Both the position numbers and the translations under genes were made by a program. Shown here one piece after another: positions 31,193 to 37,615 of a DNA stretch of 37,994 nt (position 1 is its first letter; the number at the start of each line of letters is the position of its first letter). The notes under the pieces were generated by a model, which searched no databases, was not told the DNA's origin, and saw only the letters and a list, made by a program, of their open reading frames with translations. The DNA is from a virus: IMG/VR virus record IMGVR_UViG_3300021599_000875, positions 1 through 37,994 of that record; one strand, 5' to 3'.

Positions 31193-31992
31193 TGTTTAAG
31201 AATGGTCAGGTTCACATCGGAGAGTTGATCGAGTCGTATCACTCGCGGCCAGAGATTTCGGCCTCGATGGTCAAATCGTATCTGAGTTCTCCGGAAATGT
31301 TTCATTGGGAAAACATTCTCAAGCGACGTAGGGAGGCGACCGAATCGATGGACTTCGGTACCGTTGTCCACGAGGATCAACTGCTCGGCGTGTGGGAGCA
31401 ATCGTGGGAAGTGATTCCGAAGGAGGTTCTCACGAGCAACGGCGCTCGGCGTGGTGCTGCGTGGGAGGCGTACAAGCGAGAAAAGGCTGGCAAGATCCTG
31501 CTCAAAGAGGATCAGGTTCAAAAGCTAGAGTACATTCGCCAGTCAATCGCTGGTCATCCGTTGGCGGTCGAGTTGCTGTCCGAGCAGGGCATGTCTGAAT
31601 TGACGATCACGGCTGAGGCTCCGCTTTCAGACGGTTCGACTCAGATGGTTCGAGGACGGATCGACCGATTGACTTCGAATGTGATCGATTTCAAAACGAT
31701 CTCGGATATGCAAGATCGGACGATTACCTACAGGCCGTTTGATCATCGGTGGGATATCCAGGCTGTGATGTATCAGCTTTTGGTTCAGGCGGTGCGCGGC
31801 GGGACGGTTCCTGATGTATACTTCATCGTTGTAGAAACGACGATGCCGTATCGTTGTGAGGTGTTCAGGCCAAGGCATGAGACGCTCGCGGCTGCTGCGA
31901 TTCTGTTGCAAGACTCGATCGAGGCGATCGTCGAGCGAACGAAAAGCGGCAACTGGCACCGCGAGGGCTGGCCGGAAGTTTACGAGTTCTAG
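31192..31992 (+). CDS. RecE-like PD-(D/E)XK exonuclease
   Basis: 266 residues from ATG 31192. Motifs of the RecE/RecB-type nuclease fold: SASMVKSYLSSPEMF at the N-terminus, FGTVVHE with H60, a strand ending AEAP, GRIDRL with D158, VIDFKTI giving D166-x-K168, and DIQAVMYQLL with Q190 and Y194. It would digest one strand of double-stranded ends to make single-stranded tails for the ERF-type annealing protein encoded at 33666. Upstream is gene 30953, with which it shares a promoter. Confidence 0.85.
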   Translation: MFKNGQVHIGELIESYHSRPEISASMVKSYLSSPEMFHWENILKRRREATESMDFGTVVHEDQLLGVWEQSWEVIPKEVLTSNGARRGAAWEAYKREKAGKILLKEDQVQKLEYIRQSIAGHPLAVELLSEQGMSELTITAEAPLSDGSTQMVRGRIDRLTSNVIDFKTISDMQDRTITYRPFDHRWDIQAVMYQLLVQAVRGGTVPDVYFIVVETTMPYRCEVFRPRHETLAAAAILLQDSIEAIVERTKSGNWHREGWPEVYEF

Positions 31993-32002
31993 GAGATTGA
32001 CT

Positions 32003-32320
32003 GTGCTTATTTTCGAGAAAAAGCTGCGGGAAGAAGTTGAGGCTGCTGTCGAGGATATTAAGGCTTCGACGCGGAAGCGACCGATGGCTGCGGGATCCAA
32101 GTTCTTCGATATCGTTCTGCGGGTTGTAAAGCAGATCGGAGTCGAGAAGTTGGCCGAGCTTGACCGCGTGACGGTGTTGGAAGTGGTCGGCAAGGTGTAC
32201 GACGAGTACATATCGAAGATCGACCTGCCTGGGGAGTACGATGAAGTTTTCCATGCGTTGATCAAACAAGCGTCGCTCGCGGCGATTGGGATCGCGTTCG
32301 ATAAGTTTGTGGCTAAGTAG
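32003..32320 (+). CDS. Hypothetical helical protein (GTG start)
   Basis: 105 residues from GTG 32003; AGGAG (31991-31995) is seven bases upstream. The frame runs further up but only inside the nuclease gene. Helical, with KKLREEVEAAVEDIKASTRKR, IVLRVVKQIGVEKLAELDRVT and a hydrophobic C-terminus (LIKQASLAAIGIAFDKFV). No family recognised; co-transcribed with the nuclease. Confidence 0.65.
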   Translation: MLIFEKKLREEVEAAVEDIKASTRKRPMAAGSKFFDIVLRVVKQIGVEKLAELDRVTVLEVVGKVYDEYISKIDLPGEYDEVFHALIKQASLAAIGIAFDKFVAK

Positions 32321-32369
32321 CAGGTCGCGTGACCTGTGTGTTTGTTGGTTCTGTTTAGGAGGTGTCTCG

Positions 32370-32786
32370 ATGAAGGGACTGATGTTTGTTTTGGCGTTCG
32401 CTCTTGGTTCTTCTGTAGCGTTCGCTCAGGATTGCAAGGATGGTGTTTGCAGGAGTCCATCGGATCGCGTGGTGCGTGTGGTTCAGGCTGCTGTCGAGAT
32501 TCCTGTTCGTGTGGCTGAGACGGTGATTTGTCAAACGCAAGATTTGCGTCAAGTTGTGTGTGCAAACGGTCTTGCTCAATGGAAAGCGGAACGGCAGGCG
32601 GCTGACGGTGTGCTGCGTCACGTTGGAGGCGGGTTCGGTGGTGGTCGCGCTGAGGGAGTTGGGTTCTCTACAAGTTCACCACAAGCTGCGATTCAAGCGT
32701 GCTGCTATTGGGGAAGGCGACCTGTCAGGGAGATCGGTGTTGCTCGCGGGAGACGCGGCTGGTACGCAACGGTGATTTACGAGTGA
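32370..32786 (+). CDS. Secreted Gly/Cys protein
   Basis: 138 residues; AGGAGG sits seven to twelve bases before ATG 32370. Residues 1-19 are a signal peptide (KGLMFVLAFALGSSVAFA, cut before QD). The mature part has a CxxxxC pair near its start, an amphipathic helix, then HVGGGFGGGRAEGVGFSTSS and QAAIQACCYWGRRP ending in GVARGRRGWYATVIYE. I recall proteins with this Gly-rich GVGFS/CCYWG ending from planctomycetes and their phages, without known function. A role at the cell surface or periplasm is inferred. Confidence 0.75.
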   Translation: MKGLMFVLAFALGSSVAFAQDCKDGVCRSPSDRVVRVVQAAVEIPVRVAETVICQTQDLRQVVCANGLAQWKAERQAADGVLRHVGGGFGGGRAEGVGFSTSSPQAAIQACCYWGRRPVREIGVARGRRGWYATVIYE

Positions 32787-32789
32787 TCC

Positions 32790-32801
32790 ATCGCTAGCGA
32801 T
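32790..32801 (+). repeat. 12-base palindrome before the tRNA cluster
   Basis: ATCGCTAGCGAT, perfect palindrome, overlapping the third copy of the 10-mer CCATCGCTAG (32788-32797). Four bases after the stop of the secreted-protein gene. Confidence 0.4.
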
Positions 32802-32851
32802 CGGAGGGAGAGGACTGATTGCTAGTGTTGTACGGTGCCAACGGATGCACG

Positions 32852-33026
32852 CCGGATAAACGTAACCGGCAAACGGATCGGTAGCTCAATTGGTAGAGCT
32901 AGGGGTGGAAAACCCTTGGTGCAGGTTCGAGTCCTGCCCGATCCTTTGCGGAGCAATCCGCTGGGATGCAAACGCCATAACGGATAGGTCGGTCTTGTGA
33001 AAGTAAGACACCGGAAACGTAACCGG
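32852..33026 (+). repeat. Two copies of CCGG-(AT)AAACGTAA-CCGG in the tRNA cluster
   Basis: CCGGATAAACGTAACCGG starts at 32852 and CCGGAAACGTAACCGG at 33011 (to 33026). Each is followed a few bases later by GGATCGG, which in the first case is the 5' end of a tRNA. The second GGATCGG (33030) has no matching 3' strand, so a duplicated or decayed tRNA unit is possible. Confidence 0.5.
32875..32945 (+). tRNA. tRNA, Phe(GAA)-like with unusual G33
   Basis: Acceptor GGATCGG/CCGATCC (7 pairs), D stem GCTC/GAGC with loop AATTGGTA, anticodon stem AGGGG/CCCTT with loop TGGAAAA, T arm GCAGG-TTCGAGT-CCTGC, discriminator T. With a seven-base loop the anticodon is GAA (Phe), but position 33 is G, not the near-universal U. 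If the stem is four pairs, the loop reads GTGGAAAA, putting U before GGA (Ser). The variable region is only three bases. CCA is not encoded. It may be a real but odd tRNA or a decayed one. Confidence 0.7.
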
Positions 33027-33112
33027 ATAGGATCGGCGAGTGCAAGGCGGCCCTTTAGGGTTTTGATTCTGCCTCTTGGTAAAGGCTGAGTATCTTTACA
33101 CGGTCTTTTTAT
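32946..33112 (+). other. Structured stretch between tRNAs, no gene
   Basis: Contains GCGGA-GCAA-TCCGC (hairpin with GNRA loop, from 32948), GTCTT/AAGAC around GTGAAAGT (~32992-33009), AGGCGG/CTGCCT enclosing CCCTTTAGGG (~33043-33073), and GTAAAG/CTTTAC (~33079-33099). Loops TTGTGAA and TTTTGAT look like His and Gln anticodon loops, but I cannot assemble a cloverleaf around either. Confidence 0.35.
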
Positions 33113-33180
33113 TGCGGGTGGGCTAGGCCCATCAAAGCCTCATAAGCTTCGAGCGCTAGGTGCGATTCCTAGACCCGCAA
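33113..33180 (+). tRNA. tRNA with CAT anticodon and reduced D arm
   Basis: Acceptor TGCGGGT/ACCCGCA (7 pairs), anticodon loop CTCATAA on an AAGC/GCTT stem (anticodon CAT: Met, or Ile if lysidine-modified), five-base variable loop, T stem CTAGG/CCTAG with loop TGCGATT (G instead of the second T), discriminator A. Only 14 bases separate acceptor and anticodon stem (normally ~19); they fold as GGGC-TAG-GCCC with no normal D loop and no U8. Confidence 0.55.
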
Positions 33181-33183
33181 CTT

Positions 33184-33264
33184 GCTCCGAAAGTTATTGC
33201 GGTGGAACGCTGAGTGCTAAGGGCGAGCATCTCAGAGGCGTAGGTTCGAATCCTACTCGGAGCT
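33184..33264 (+). tRNA. tRNA with atypical, extended anticodon arm
   Basis: Acceptor GCTCCGA/TCGGAGC (7 pairs) and T arm GTAGG-TTCGAAT-CCTAC are normal. The D arm may be GTT/AAC with a loop containing GCGGTGG. The anticodon arm is CTGAG/CTCAG (33210-33235) but its interior is 16 bases, not seven, and closes again as TGCT/AGCA around AAGGGCG. No U33-anticodon arrangement is obvious; GCT (Ser) follows a T at 33215 but lies in the stem. Isotype not assigned. Confidence 0.55.
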
Positions 33265-33266
33265 TT

Positions 33267-33358
33267 GGATCGTCGGGCATGGCGCACCATGCGAGTATCG
33301 ACCATCAGGTTCGGTCGATTCGTTTTACGCAGTTCGGTTGGTAATCCGGAACGATCCA
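33267..33358 (+). ncRNA. Cloverleaf-like RNA without tRNA sequence marks
   Basis: GGATCGT (33267-33273) pairs with ACGATCC (33351-33357), followed by A. Stacked on the 3' strand is a T-arm-like hairpin TTCGG-TTGGTAAT-CCGGA (33333-33350); in the D place is GCATGG-CGCA-CCATGC (33277-33292); in the anticodon place ATCGACC/GGTCGAT around a nine-base loop (33297-33319). No TTCRA loop and no anticodon loop. A tRNA mimic or a strongly decayed tRNA. Confidence 0.35.
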
Positions 33359-33380
33359 TTTCATCCTAATTGAGATCGCT

Positions 33381-33611
33381 ATGAATAAGACCTGTCGAAC
33401 GTGTCGCAAGGTGTACGAAATCGGGAAGATGGTTTGCGACGAGTATTGGCACTGGCAATGTCAGCGATGCGCCAAAAATACATCAGAGCGTGGATCTCGG
33501 TACAACCGGCGCGAAATGTCTCGGTGCAAAAAATGCGGTGCTAAGATTTTCATGGAGCCTTGTGTCGCGTGCGATGTAAATTCTGCGATCAAACGAAAAA
33601 ACACTGTTTGA
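33381..33611 (+). CDS. Small double zinc-ribbon protein
   Basis: 76 residues. Four pairs of Cys in CxxC spacing: CRTCRK (res ~5-8) with CQRC (~27-30) and CKKC (~49-52) with CVAC (~62-65), so two zinc sites are likely. Basic, small, nucleic-acid-binding in appearance (SRYNRREMSRCKKCG). It follows the tRNA cluster; no good ribosome site is visible before ATG 33381 (GAGATCG). Possible transcription or replication accessory factor; the family is not identified. Confidence 0.7.
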   Translation: MNKTCRTCRKVYEIGKMVCDEYWHWQCQRCAKNTSERGSRYNRREMSRCKKCGAKIFMEPCVACDVNSAIKRKNTV

Positions 33612-33636
33612 GTCACCGGTCGGTGGCGTTGTATGA
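33607..33636 (+). promoter_or_regulatory. Promoter, CGGTGGCGTT family, for the ERF gene
   Basis: TTTGAG (33607-33612), spacer ending CGGTGGCGTT (33621-33630), then GTATGA/TATGAA (33631-33637). It overlaps the stop of the zinc-ribbon gene. Confidence 0.55.
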
Positions 33637-33665
33637 ATGGCTTTTCAAAGAAAGGAAAACAAGCC

Positions 33666-34478
33666 ATGTTGAAGTCTGATTCGATCGAGTTGCTTGCTGT
33701 TGCGTTGGCGAAGTTTCACGCGGCGTGTCCGAAGATCGTGAAGGATACGAGGAACGATTTTTTCAAATCGCGGTATGCGGATCTCGGAACGATCCTCGGT
33801 ATCGTCAATCCGGTCCTCGCAGCGAACGATTTGTCCGTGGTGCAGTTGGTCAGTGGCGAGAATGAACTGACGACGATGCTGGTTCACAAGTCTGGTCAGT
33901 ACATCGGTGCGGTATCTGTGATGCGACCGACCGAGGCTGTAGTGCGACGCGATCAAAACAAAAACGATATCCTCGGCGTGACTCCGCAGGCACTAGGGTC
34001 TGCGATCACCTATCAACGCCGGTATGCAGTTGCTGCTATCCTGTCGCTCTGTATTGACGACGACGACGACGGGAACGCTGCCTCGGCAACGGGTCGCAAA
34101 CCAGAGGATCGATCTGTCGAACGGCAGGCACCCAAACCTGAAACCAAGCCTGCGGAAACCAAGCCGGTCGAGAAGTTGTCCGAAGATCGTATTAACGAGA
34201 TCATGACCAAGATCCTCGCTGGTACCGAAGGTGAGATGGGCAAGATGGAATCGGCGTTGTCGAATCTCGGCGTGCAGGGCGCGATCACTCAAGAGACTTG
34301 GGCGACGCTTTCATCGGCGCTGCTGTATCGATGGTACGAAGTATCCTCAACACCTGCGGCACTTGGCGTGGTCGCAAACAAGGTGGTCGGCTACCGGTCA
34401 AAGGGGCTGGTGTCTGACGAGCAATTCGAGGTCTTGAAGAAGCAATTTGCTGACAGGACTGCGGCATTGAAAGGCTAG
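33666..34478 (+). CDS. ERF-family single-strand annealing protein
   Basis: 270 residues from ATG 33666. ATG 33633 is also in frame but falls within the predicted promoter. The ERF signature is clear: FHAACPKIVKDTRNDFFKSRYADLGTIL, then VNPVLAANDLSVVQL, a strand pair, LGSAITYQRRYAVAAIL and the acidic end DDDDDGN. After a Pro/Lys/Thr linker there is a separate helical C-terminal domain (EDRINEIMTKILAG). It anneals complementary single strands in recombination, paired with the RecE-like nuclease at 31192. Confidence 0.9.
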   Translation: MLKSDSIELLAVALAKFHAACPKIVKDTRNDFFKSRYADLGTILGIVNPVLAANDLSVVQLVSGENELTTMLVHKSGQYIGAVSVMRPTEAVVRRDQNKNDILGVTPQALGSAITYQRRYAVAAILSLCIDDDDDGNAASATGRKPEDRSVERQAPKPETKPAETKPVEKLSEDRINEIMTKILAGTEGEMGKMESALSNLGVQGAITQETWATLSSALLYRWYEVSSTPAALGVVANKVVGYRSKGLVSDEQFEVLKKQFADRTAALKG

Positions 34479-34479
34479 C

Positions 34480-34767
34480 ATGGAACGATACGTGAAAAAC
34501 GATTACGAGGTCATCGTGGAGCTTGCTGGTAGGGCAATGGCGGCGATGATCTCGATCGATCCTGACCAAGAGTGGTCAATGGGCGAGATCGCTGAAATGG
34601 CGGTCGATCAGGCTTTGGCTGTACACAACGAACTAAAGAGACGAAAAGATGAGCGGAAAAAAACGAACGGTGGCGACGGGACTTCTGAGGCTCGACCAGC
34701 GGTTGCAATGCCGAGAGCAGGTTCCGGAGGCGATCATAAAGGAATACGAGGACGGTTGGAAAAGTAA
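34480..34767 (+). CDS. Small hypothetical protein overlapping the ParB-like gene
   Basis: 95 residues from ATG 34480, one base after the ERF stop. The first ~58 residues are protein-like and helical (YEVIVELAGRAMAAMISI, MGEIAEMAVDQALAVHNELKRRKDE). The rest overlaps gene 34649 by 119 bases and reads like out-of-frame sequence (Gly/Arg/Pro). The overlap may be real, or the C-terminus could be untranslated past an unnoticed feature. No family recognised. Confidence 0.55.
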   Translation: MERYVKNDYEVIVELAGRAMAAMISIDPDQEWSMGEIAEMAVDQALAVHNELKRRKDERKKTNGGDGTSEARPAVAMPRAGSGGDHKGIRGRLEK

Positions 34768-35503
34768 GGTTCCGTTTCCACCGATCATCGCTGTGCAGGT
34801 CGATGGTGAGTTGTATGTGACCGATGGATTCTGTCGCGTTATGGCTGCGCAGAACGTCGGCAAGTCGCGAGTCGAGGCAGTGGTGACTGTCGGCACCTGG
34901 AAGGATGCGATGCGTGCTGCGTGCGGTGCGAACGCTTCACACGGCCTGCGAAGAACCAATGCGGACAAGCGCAAGGCTACCGAGATCGCGTTGCGTGAGT
35001 TCCCTGACGAAACGATCCGAGCGATTGCTGAGATGGTCGGCGTGTCTCACACCTATGTACAAAACCTACGGAGCCCGAAGGAAGCTGAGCCTGTAAAGGT
35101 TGATCCGATAGCAGTAGAGCCTGTCGAGCCTGTTAAAAAACAATCTGCGACAAAACCTGCTGCCGAAGAATCTCTTGATGTTGTTTCTCCCCCTGGGTGG
35201 CGTTGTAGTGATTGCCACGGTACCGAGCAACGACTCACGGACGGTGGCTATGTTTGCGGAGCGTGTTTACTGCCTGTCGGAGAATCGACTACGGTTGAGG
35301 AATCCGAGGACGATTCAGAGGATGCCGAGCCTGAGAGCGAGCCGGAAATCTTGGAAACGTTTCCAGACCCGATCCCTGAAAAGATGGCAAAGGTTCACGC
35401 TGATTGGGGTCGGTTCCTGCGGTCTGCGACTGCTGCGAAATGCGACCGCGTTTTGGCAAAAGAGATTGAGTCGATCACCAACAAACTCAAGGGTCTGCAA
35501 TGA
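34649..35503 (+). CDS. ParB-like protein with HTH and zinc ribbon
   Basis: 284 residues. Residues ~14-90 resemble the ParB/Srx domain (LDQRLQCREQVPEAIIKEY, PPIIAVQVDGELYVTDGFCRVMAA), followed by a helix-turn-helix of KorB/ParB type (~107-142; DETIRAIAEMVGVSHTYVQNLR). Then come a Pro/Val/Glu linker, a zinc ribbon (CSDC...CGAC, ~185-210) and a helical tail. Such proteins bind palindromic DNA and act in partition or repression. A palindrome copy lies within its own gene (35352). It is a reasonable candidate for the protein that reads the dispersed palindromes, but this is inference. A GTG seven codons in could be an alternative start. Confidence 0.78.
   Translation: MSGKKRTVATGLLRLDQRLQCREQVPEAIIKEYEDGWKSKVPFPPIIAVQVDGELYVTDGFCRVMAAQNVGKSRVEAVVTVGTWKDAMRAACGANASHGLRRTNADKRKATEIALREFPDETIRAIAEMVGVSHTYVQNLRSPKEAEPVKVDPIAVEPVEPVKKQSATKPAAEESLDVVSPPGWRCSDCHGTEQRLTDGGYVCGACLLPVGESTTVEESEDDSEDAEPESEPEILETFPDPIPEKMAKVHADWGRFLRSATAAKCDRVLAKEIESITNKLKGLQ
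35352..35365 (+). promoter_or_regulatory. Dispersed palindrome, copy 8, inside the ParB-like gene
   Basis: TGGAAACGTTTCCA, read in the LETFP frame as in copy 2. Confidence 0.85.
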
Positions 35504-35546
35504 TCCGGATTCGGTTTACTCCCGACACCGAAACAAAAAAGTATCG

Positions 35547-35708
35547 TTGCTTAAATTCGTCTCGACAAAAGACGATGATGCAACCTTAGATTTTCTGACG
35601 AAACTTTGTAGTGTGATGCTGCGCGGTGGCGTTATTGTGATGGATCAAGGGCTGGCAACGGAAGTGGTTTACGAAGCTCCTGGTGTTGATGTTGCAGAAG
35701 TTGAGTGA
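35547..35708 (+). CDS. Possible small protein (TTG start), uncertain
   Basis: About 53 residues if started at TTG 35547 (LLKFVSTKDDDATLDFLTKL, then GGVIVMDQGLATEVVYEAPG). The composition is protein-like, but there is no ribosome site, and the frame contains the CGGTGGCGTT promoter block at 35624. The region 35504-35715 might instead be a leader. A 29-codon frame from ATG 35500 also exists and looks random. Confidence 0.35.
   Translation: MLKFVSTKDDDATLDFLTKLCSVMLRGGVIVMDQGLATEVVYEAPGVDVAEVE
35606..35639 (+). promoter_or_regulatory. Promoter-like block, CGGTGGCGTT family, before gene 35716
   Basis: TTGTAG-like bases near 35606, CGGTGGCGTT at 35624-35633, then ATTGTG (35634-35639), a poor -10. 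It lies 77 bases before the ATG at 35716. Weakest member of the family. Confidence 0.4.
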
Positions 35709-35715
35709 GGCGAAA

Positions 35716-36015
35716 ATGAACGAGGACGATCTAAAAGAGTTCGAGCGTCAATGGGTCGATGGTGAAAATTGGATAAGTCAATCGATGCGTGAGCACGAAG
35801 GCGTATCGACAAGTTATTACGCGTTGCTTGTTAATGGAAAGGAAAACATGCCTACGAGTGTCACCATTCAAATGTGGCATGACCATTCGCTCATAAGAGT
35901 GGTAGGCACTTTTTTGCTGGTCGGCTTGACGAAGGATCCTACGGCAGTTCGACGCAAGCTGTGGGAGATGCTTGGTAGAATGCGAGGAAGGGAGTTCAGA
36001 GACATAAATGGATAA
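35716..36015 (+). CDS. Hypothetical protein before the helicase
   Basis: 99 residues from ATG 35716, with GAGG six to nine bases upstream; the ATG at 35683 is in the preceding frame region. Mixed: acidic helical start (EDDLKEFERQWVDGENW), a middle VTIQMWHDHSLIRVVGTFLLVGL and a basic C-terminal helix (RRKLWEMLGRMRGREF). It overlaps the helicase gene by eight bases. No family recognised. Confidence 0.7.
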   Translation: MNEDDLKEFERQWVDGENWISQSMREHEGVSTSYYALLVNGKENMPTSVTIQMWHDHSLIRVVGTFLLVGLTKDPTAVRRKLWEMLGRMRGREFRDING

Positions 36016-37615
36016 CGGAAATTGGCCTCACCAGGATCGAGCGAAAGAGAGGATACGCGAGGCGCGCGTGCGTGGTGTTGGATCGGTGATCGCGGCGGCA
36101 CCTTGCGGTGCTGGCAAGTCGCGGGTGATGTCTCAATTGGCCGAGGAGGAGGTCGCTGCTGGTGGTACTGTCAGAATCTATCTGCACCGAACGATGCTCA
36201 AGGAACAATTGTCAGCGGCGTTCACCAAGGCTGGAATCGACCACGGTGTAATGGCTGCGGGTCACGAGTACGACGAAACCAAACCGATTCAGATTTGCAT
36301 GACCGACTCGGTGTTCGCTCGAGCGATCCGACGGTCGCGGTGGGATCTCGGCAATCCGTCGCTAGTAATCTTCGACGAGGCTCACCTGCAAACGGGCAAT
36401 AAAGCGATCTCGATCGTTCAGGGTGGAGCTACTGACAACGGTGCTACTTGGGACGGTCACCTGAAACGTGGTGCGTTCATTCTTGGCCTGTCTGCTACGC
36501 CGGTGAACTGCGGTGAAATCTACCGAGAGTTGATTGACTTCGGGACGTACTCGGAGATGCGAAAGGTTCACGCTCACTTGCCGGTCAGGGTGTACTCGCC
36601 CAGCGAGATCGACTGTACAGGCTTGAATTTGAATTCCGACAACGAGTTCAGTTCGCAACAGCTTGAACCGCGAGCGTACAAGATTTTCGGTGATGCGTTT
36701 GCAAATTGGCGGCGTTTGAATCCTGACAGCAAGCCGACGATTCTGTTTGCTCCATCGGTTCCTGCCTCACGTTGGTTCGCTGAGGAGTGGGCGAAGTTTG
36801 GTGTTCCGGTCGCGCACATCGACGGTGAGACGTGCCTGCTACCGCATAGGAGTTCGACTGGCTCGATCGTTCTTGAAACCTACGACACGACTCCGGAGAC
36901 GCGAGCAACGATCATGGAAATGTCGAGGACTGGTGAAATCAAGGTTGTGATGAACAGGTTCGTTCTTCGAGAAGCGATTGATATGCCTTGGCTGTACCAC
37001 GGCATCGCGGCGACGGTGTTCGGTGGGATCGCAACGTACTTGCAATCGGTCGGTCGAATTCAGAGGTACTTTCCAGAGTACGAGTACAAAATCTGGCAGT
37101 GCCACGGCGGGAGCTACTGGCGGCATGGATCTCCTAACATGGATCGTGATTGGTCGCTTGGGTGTACCAACAAGTCGATCGCTCAGGGTAGGGCGCGTGC
37201 TGTATCGAGGGCTGAGAAGCCTCAAGACATTGAGGGGATCTGCTGTCCGAAGTGCAGCGTGTGGAGGCAGTACGGCAATCGCTGTCCTGGTTGCGGTCAC
37301 ACGCACGCTCAGAGCGTTCGCAAGGTTCACATGGTATCTGGCGACCTGAAATTGATGCGAGGTCTGGTTCACAAGGCCAAGAAGAAAACCAAGCAGAAGT
37401 CAGCTAGTCAGCTATGGGTATCGGTCTTGTACCAGATGGCTCGAAGCGGCAAGCCTGTATCGAGTGCGGTTTCGGTGTGGCAGTCTCGGTGTCAGAAGGA
37501 AGGCGTTTGGGCGAATACGGCTGAGTTGAGGTTCCCACCACCTGAACGACATTCGCGTGAGTGGCACTCTTTGGTTTCTGATGTTTACCCTTGGACGGGA
37601 GCAGTGAGGAAATAA
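36008..37615 (+). CDS. SF2 helicase (DEAH) with zinc ribbon
   Basis: 535 residues. Motif I APCGAGKS (31-38), motif II FDEAH (122-126), motif III LSATP (161-165), and motif VI region YLQSVGRIQRYFP about residue 350-365, in proper order for a superfamily 2 DNA/RNA translocase. A C-terminal zinc ribbon (CCPKC...CPGCG) and a basic tail (KAKKKTKQK) follow. In phages such proteins (T4 UvsW-like) resolve branched DNA or start replication. It is close to the ERF and RecE-like genes. Its stop overlaps the next start. Confidence 0.88.
   Translation: MDNGNWPHQDRAKERIREARVRGVGSVIAAAPCGAGKSRVMSQLAEEEVAAGGTVRIYLHRTMLKEQLSAAFTKAGIDHGVMAAGHEYDETKPIQICMTDSVFARAIRRSRWDLGNPSLVIFDEAHLQTGNKAISIVQGGATDNGATWDGHLKRGAFILGLSATPVNCGEIYRELIDFGTYSEMRKVHAHLPVRVYSPSEIDCTGLNLNSDNEFSSQQLEPRAYKIFGDAFANWRRLNPDSKPTILFAPSVPASRWFAEEWAKFGVPVAHIDGETCLLPHRSSTGSIVLETYDTTPETRATIMEMSRTGEIKVVMNRFVLREAIDMPWLYHGIAATVFGGIATYLQSVGRIQRYFPEYEYKIWQCHGGSYWRHGSPNMDRDWSLGCTNKSIAQGRARAVSRAEKPQDIEGICCPKCSVWRQYGNRCPGCGHTHAQSVRKVHMVSGDLKLMRGLVHKAKKKTKQKSASQLWVSVLYQMARSGKPVSSAVSVWQSRCQKEGVWANTAELRFPPPERHSREWHSLVSDVYPWTGAVRK

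Noticed and set aside
33030-33112. A tRNA starting at the second GGATCGG
   Set aside because: No matching 3' acceptor strand and no T-loop sequence follow; a Gln-like loop alone is not enough.
35195-35204. GGGTGGCGTT as a promoter inside the ParB-like gene
   Set aside because: Differs from the family at the first base and encodes WRC of the zinc ribbon; no -35 or -10 at the right distance.
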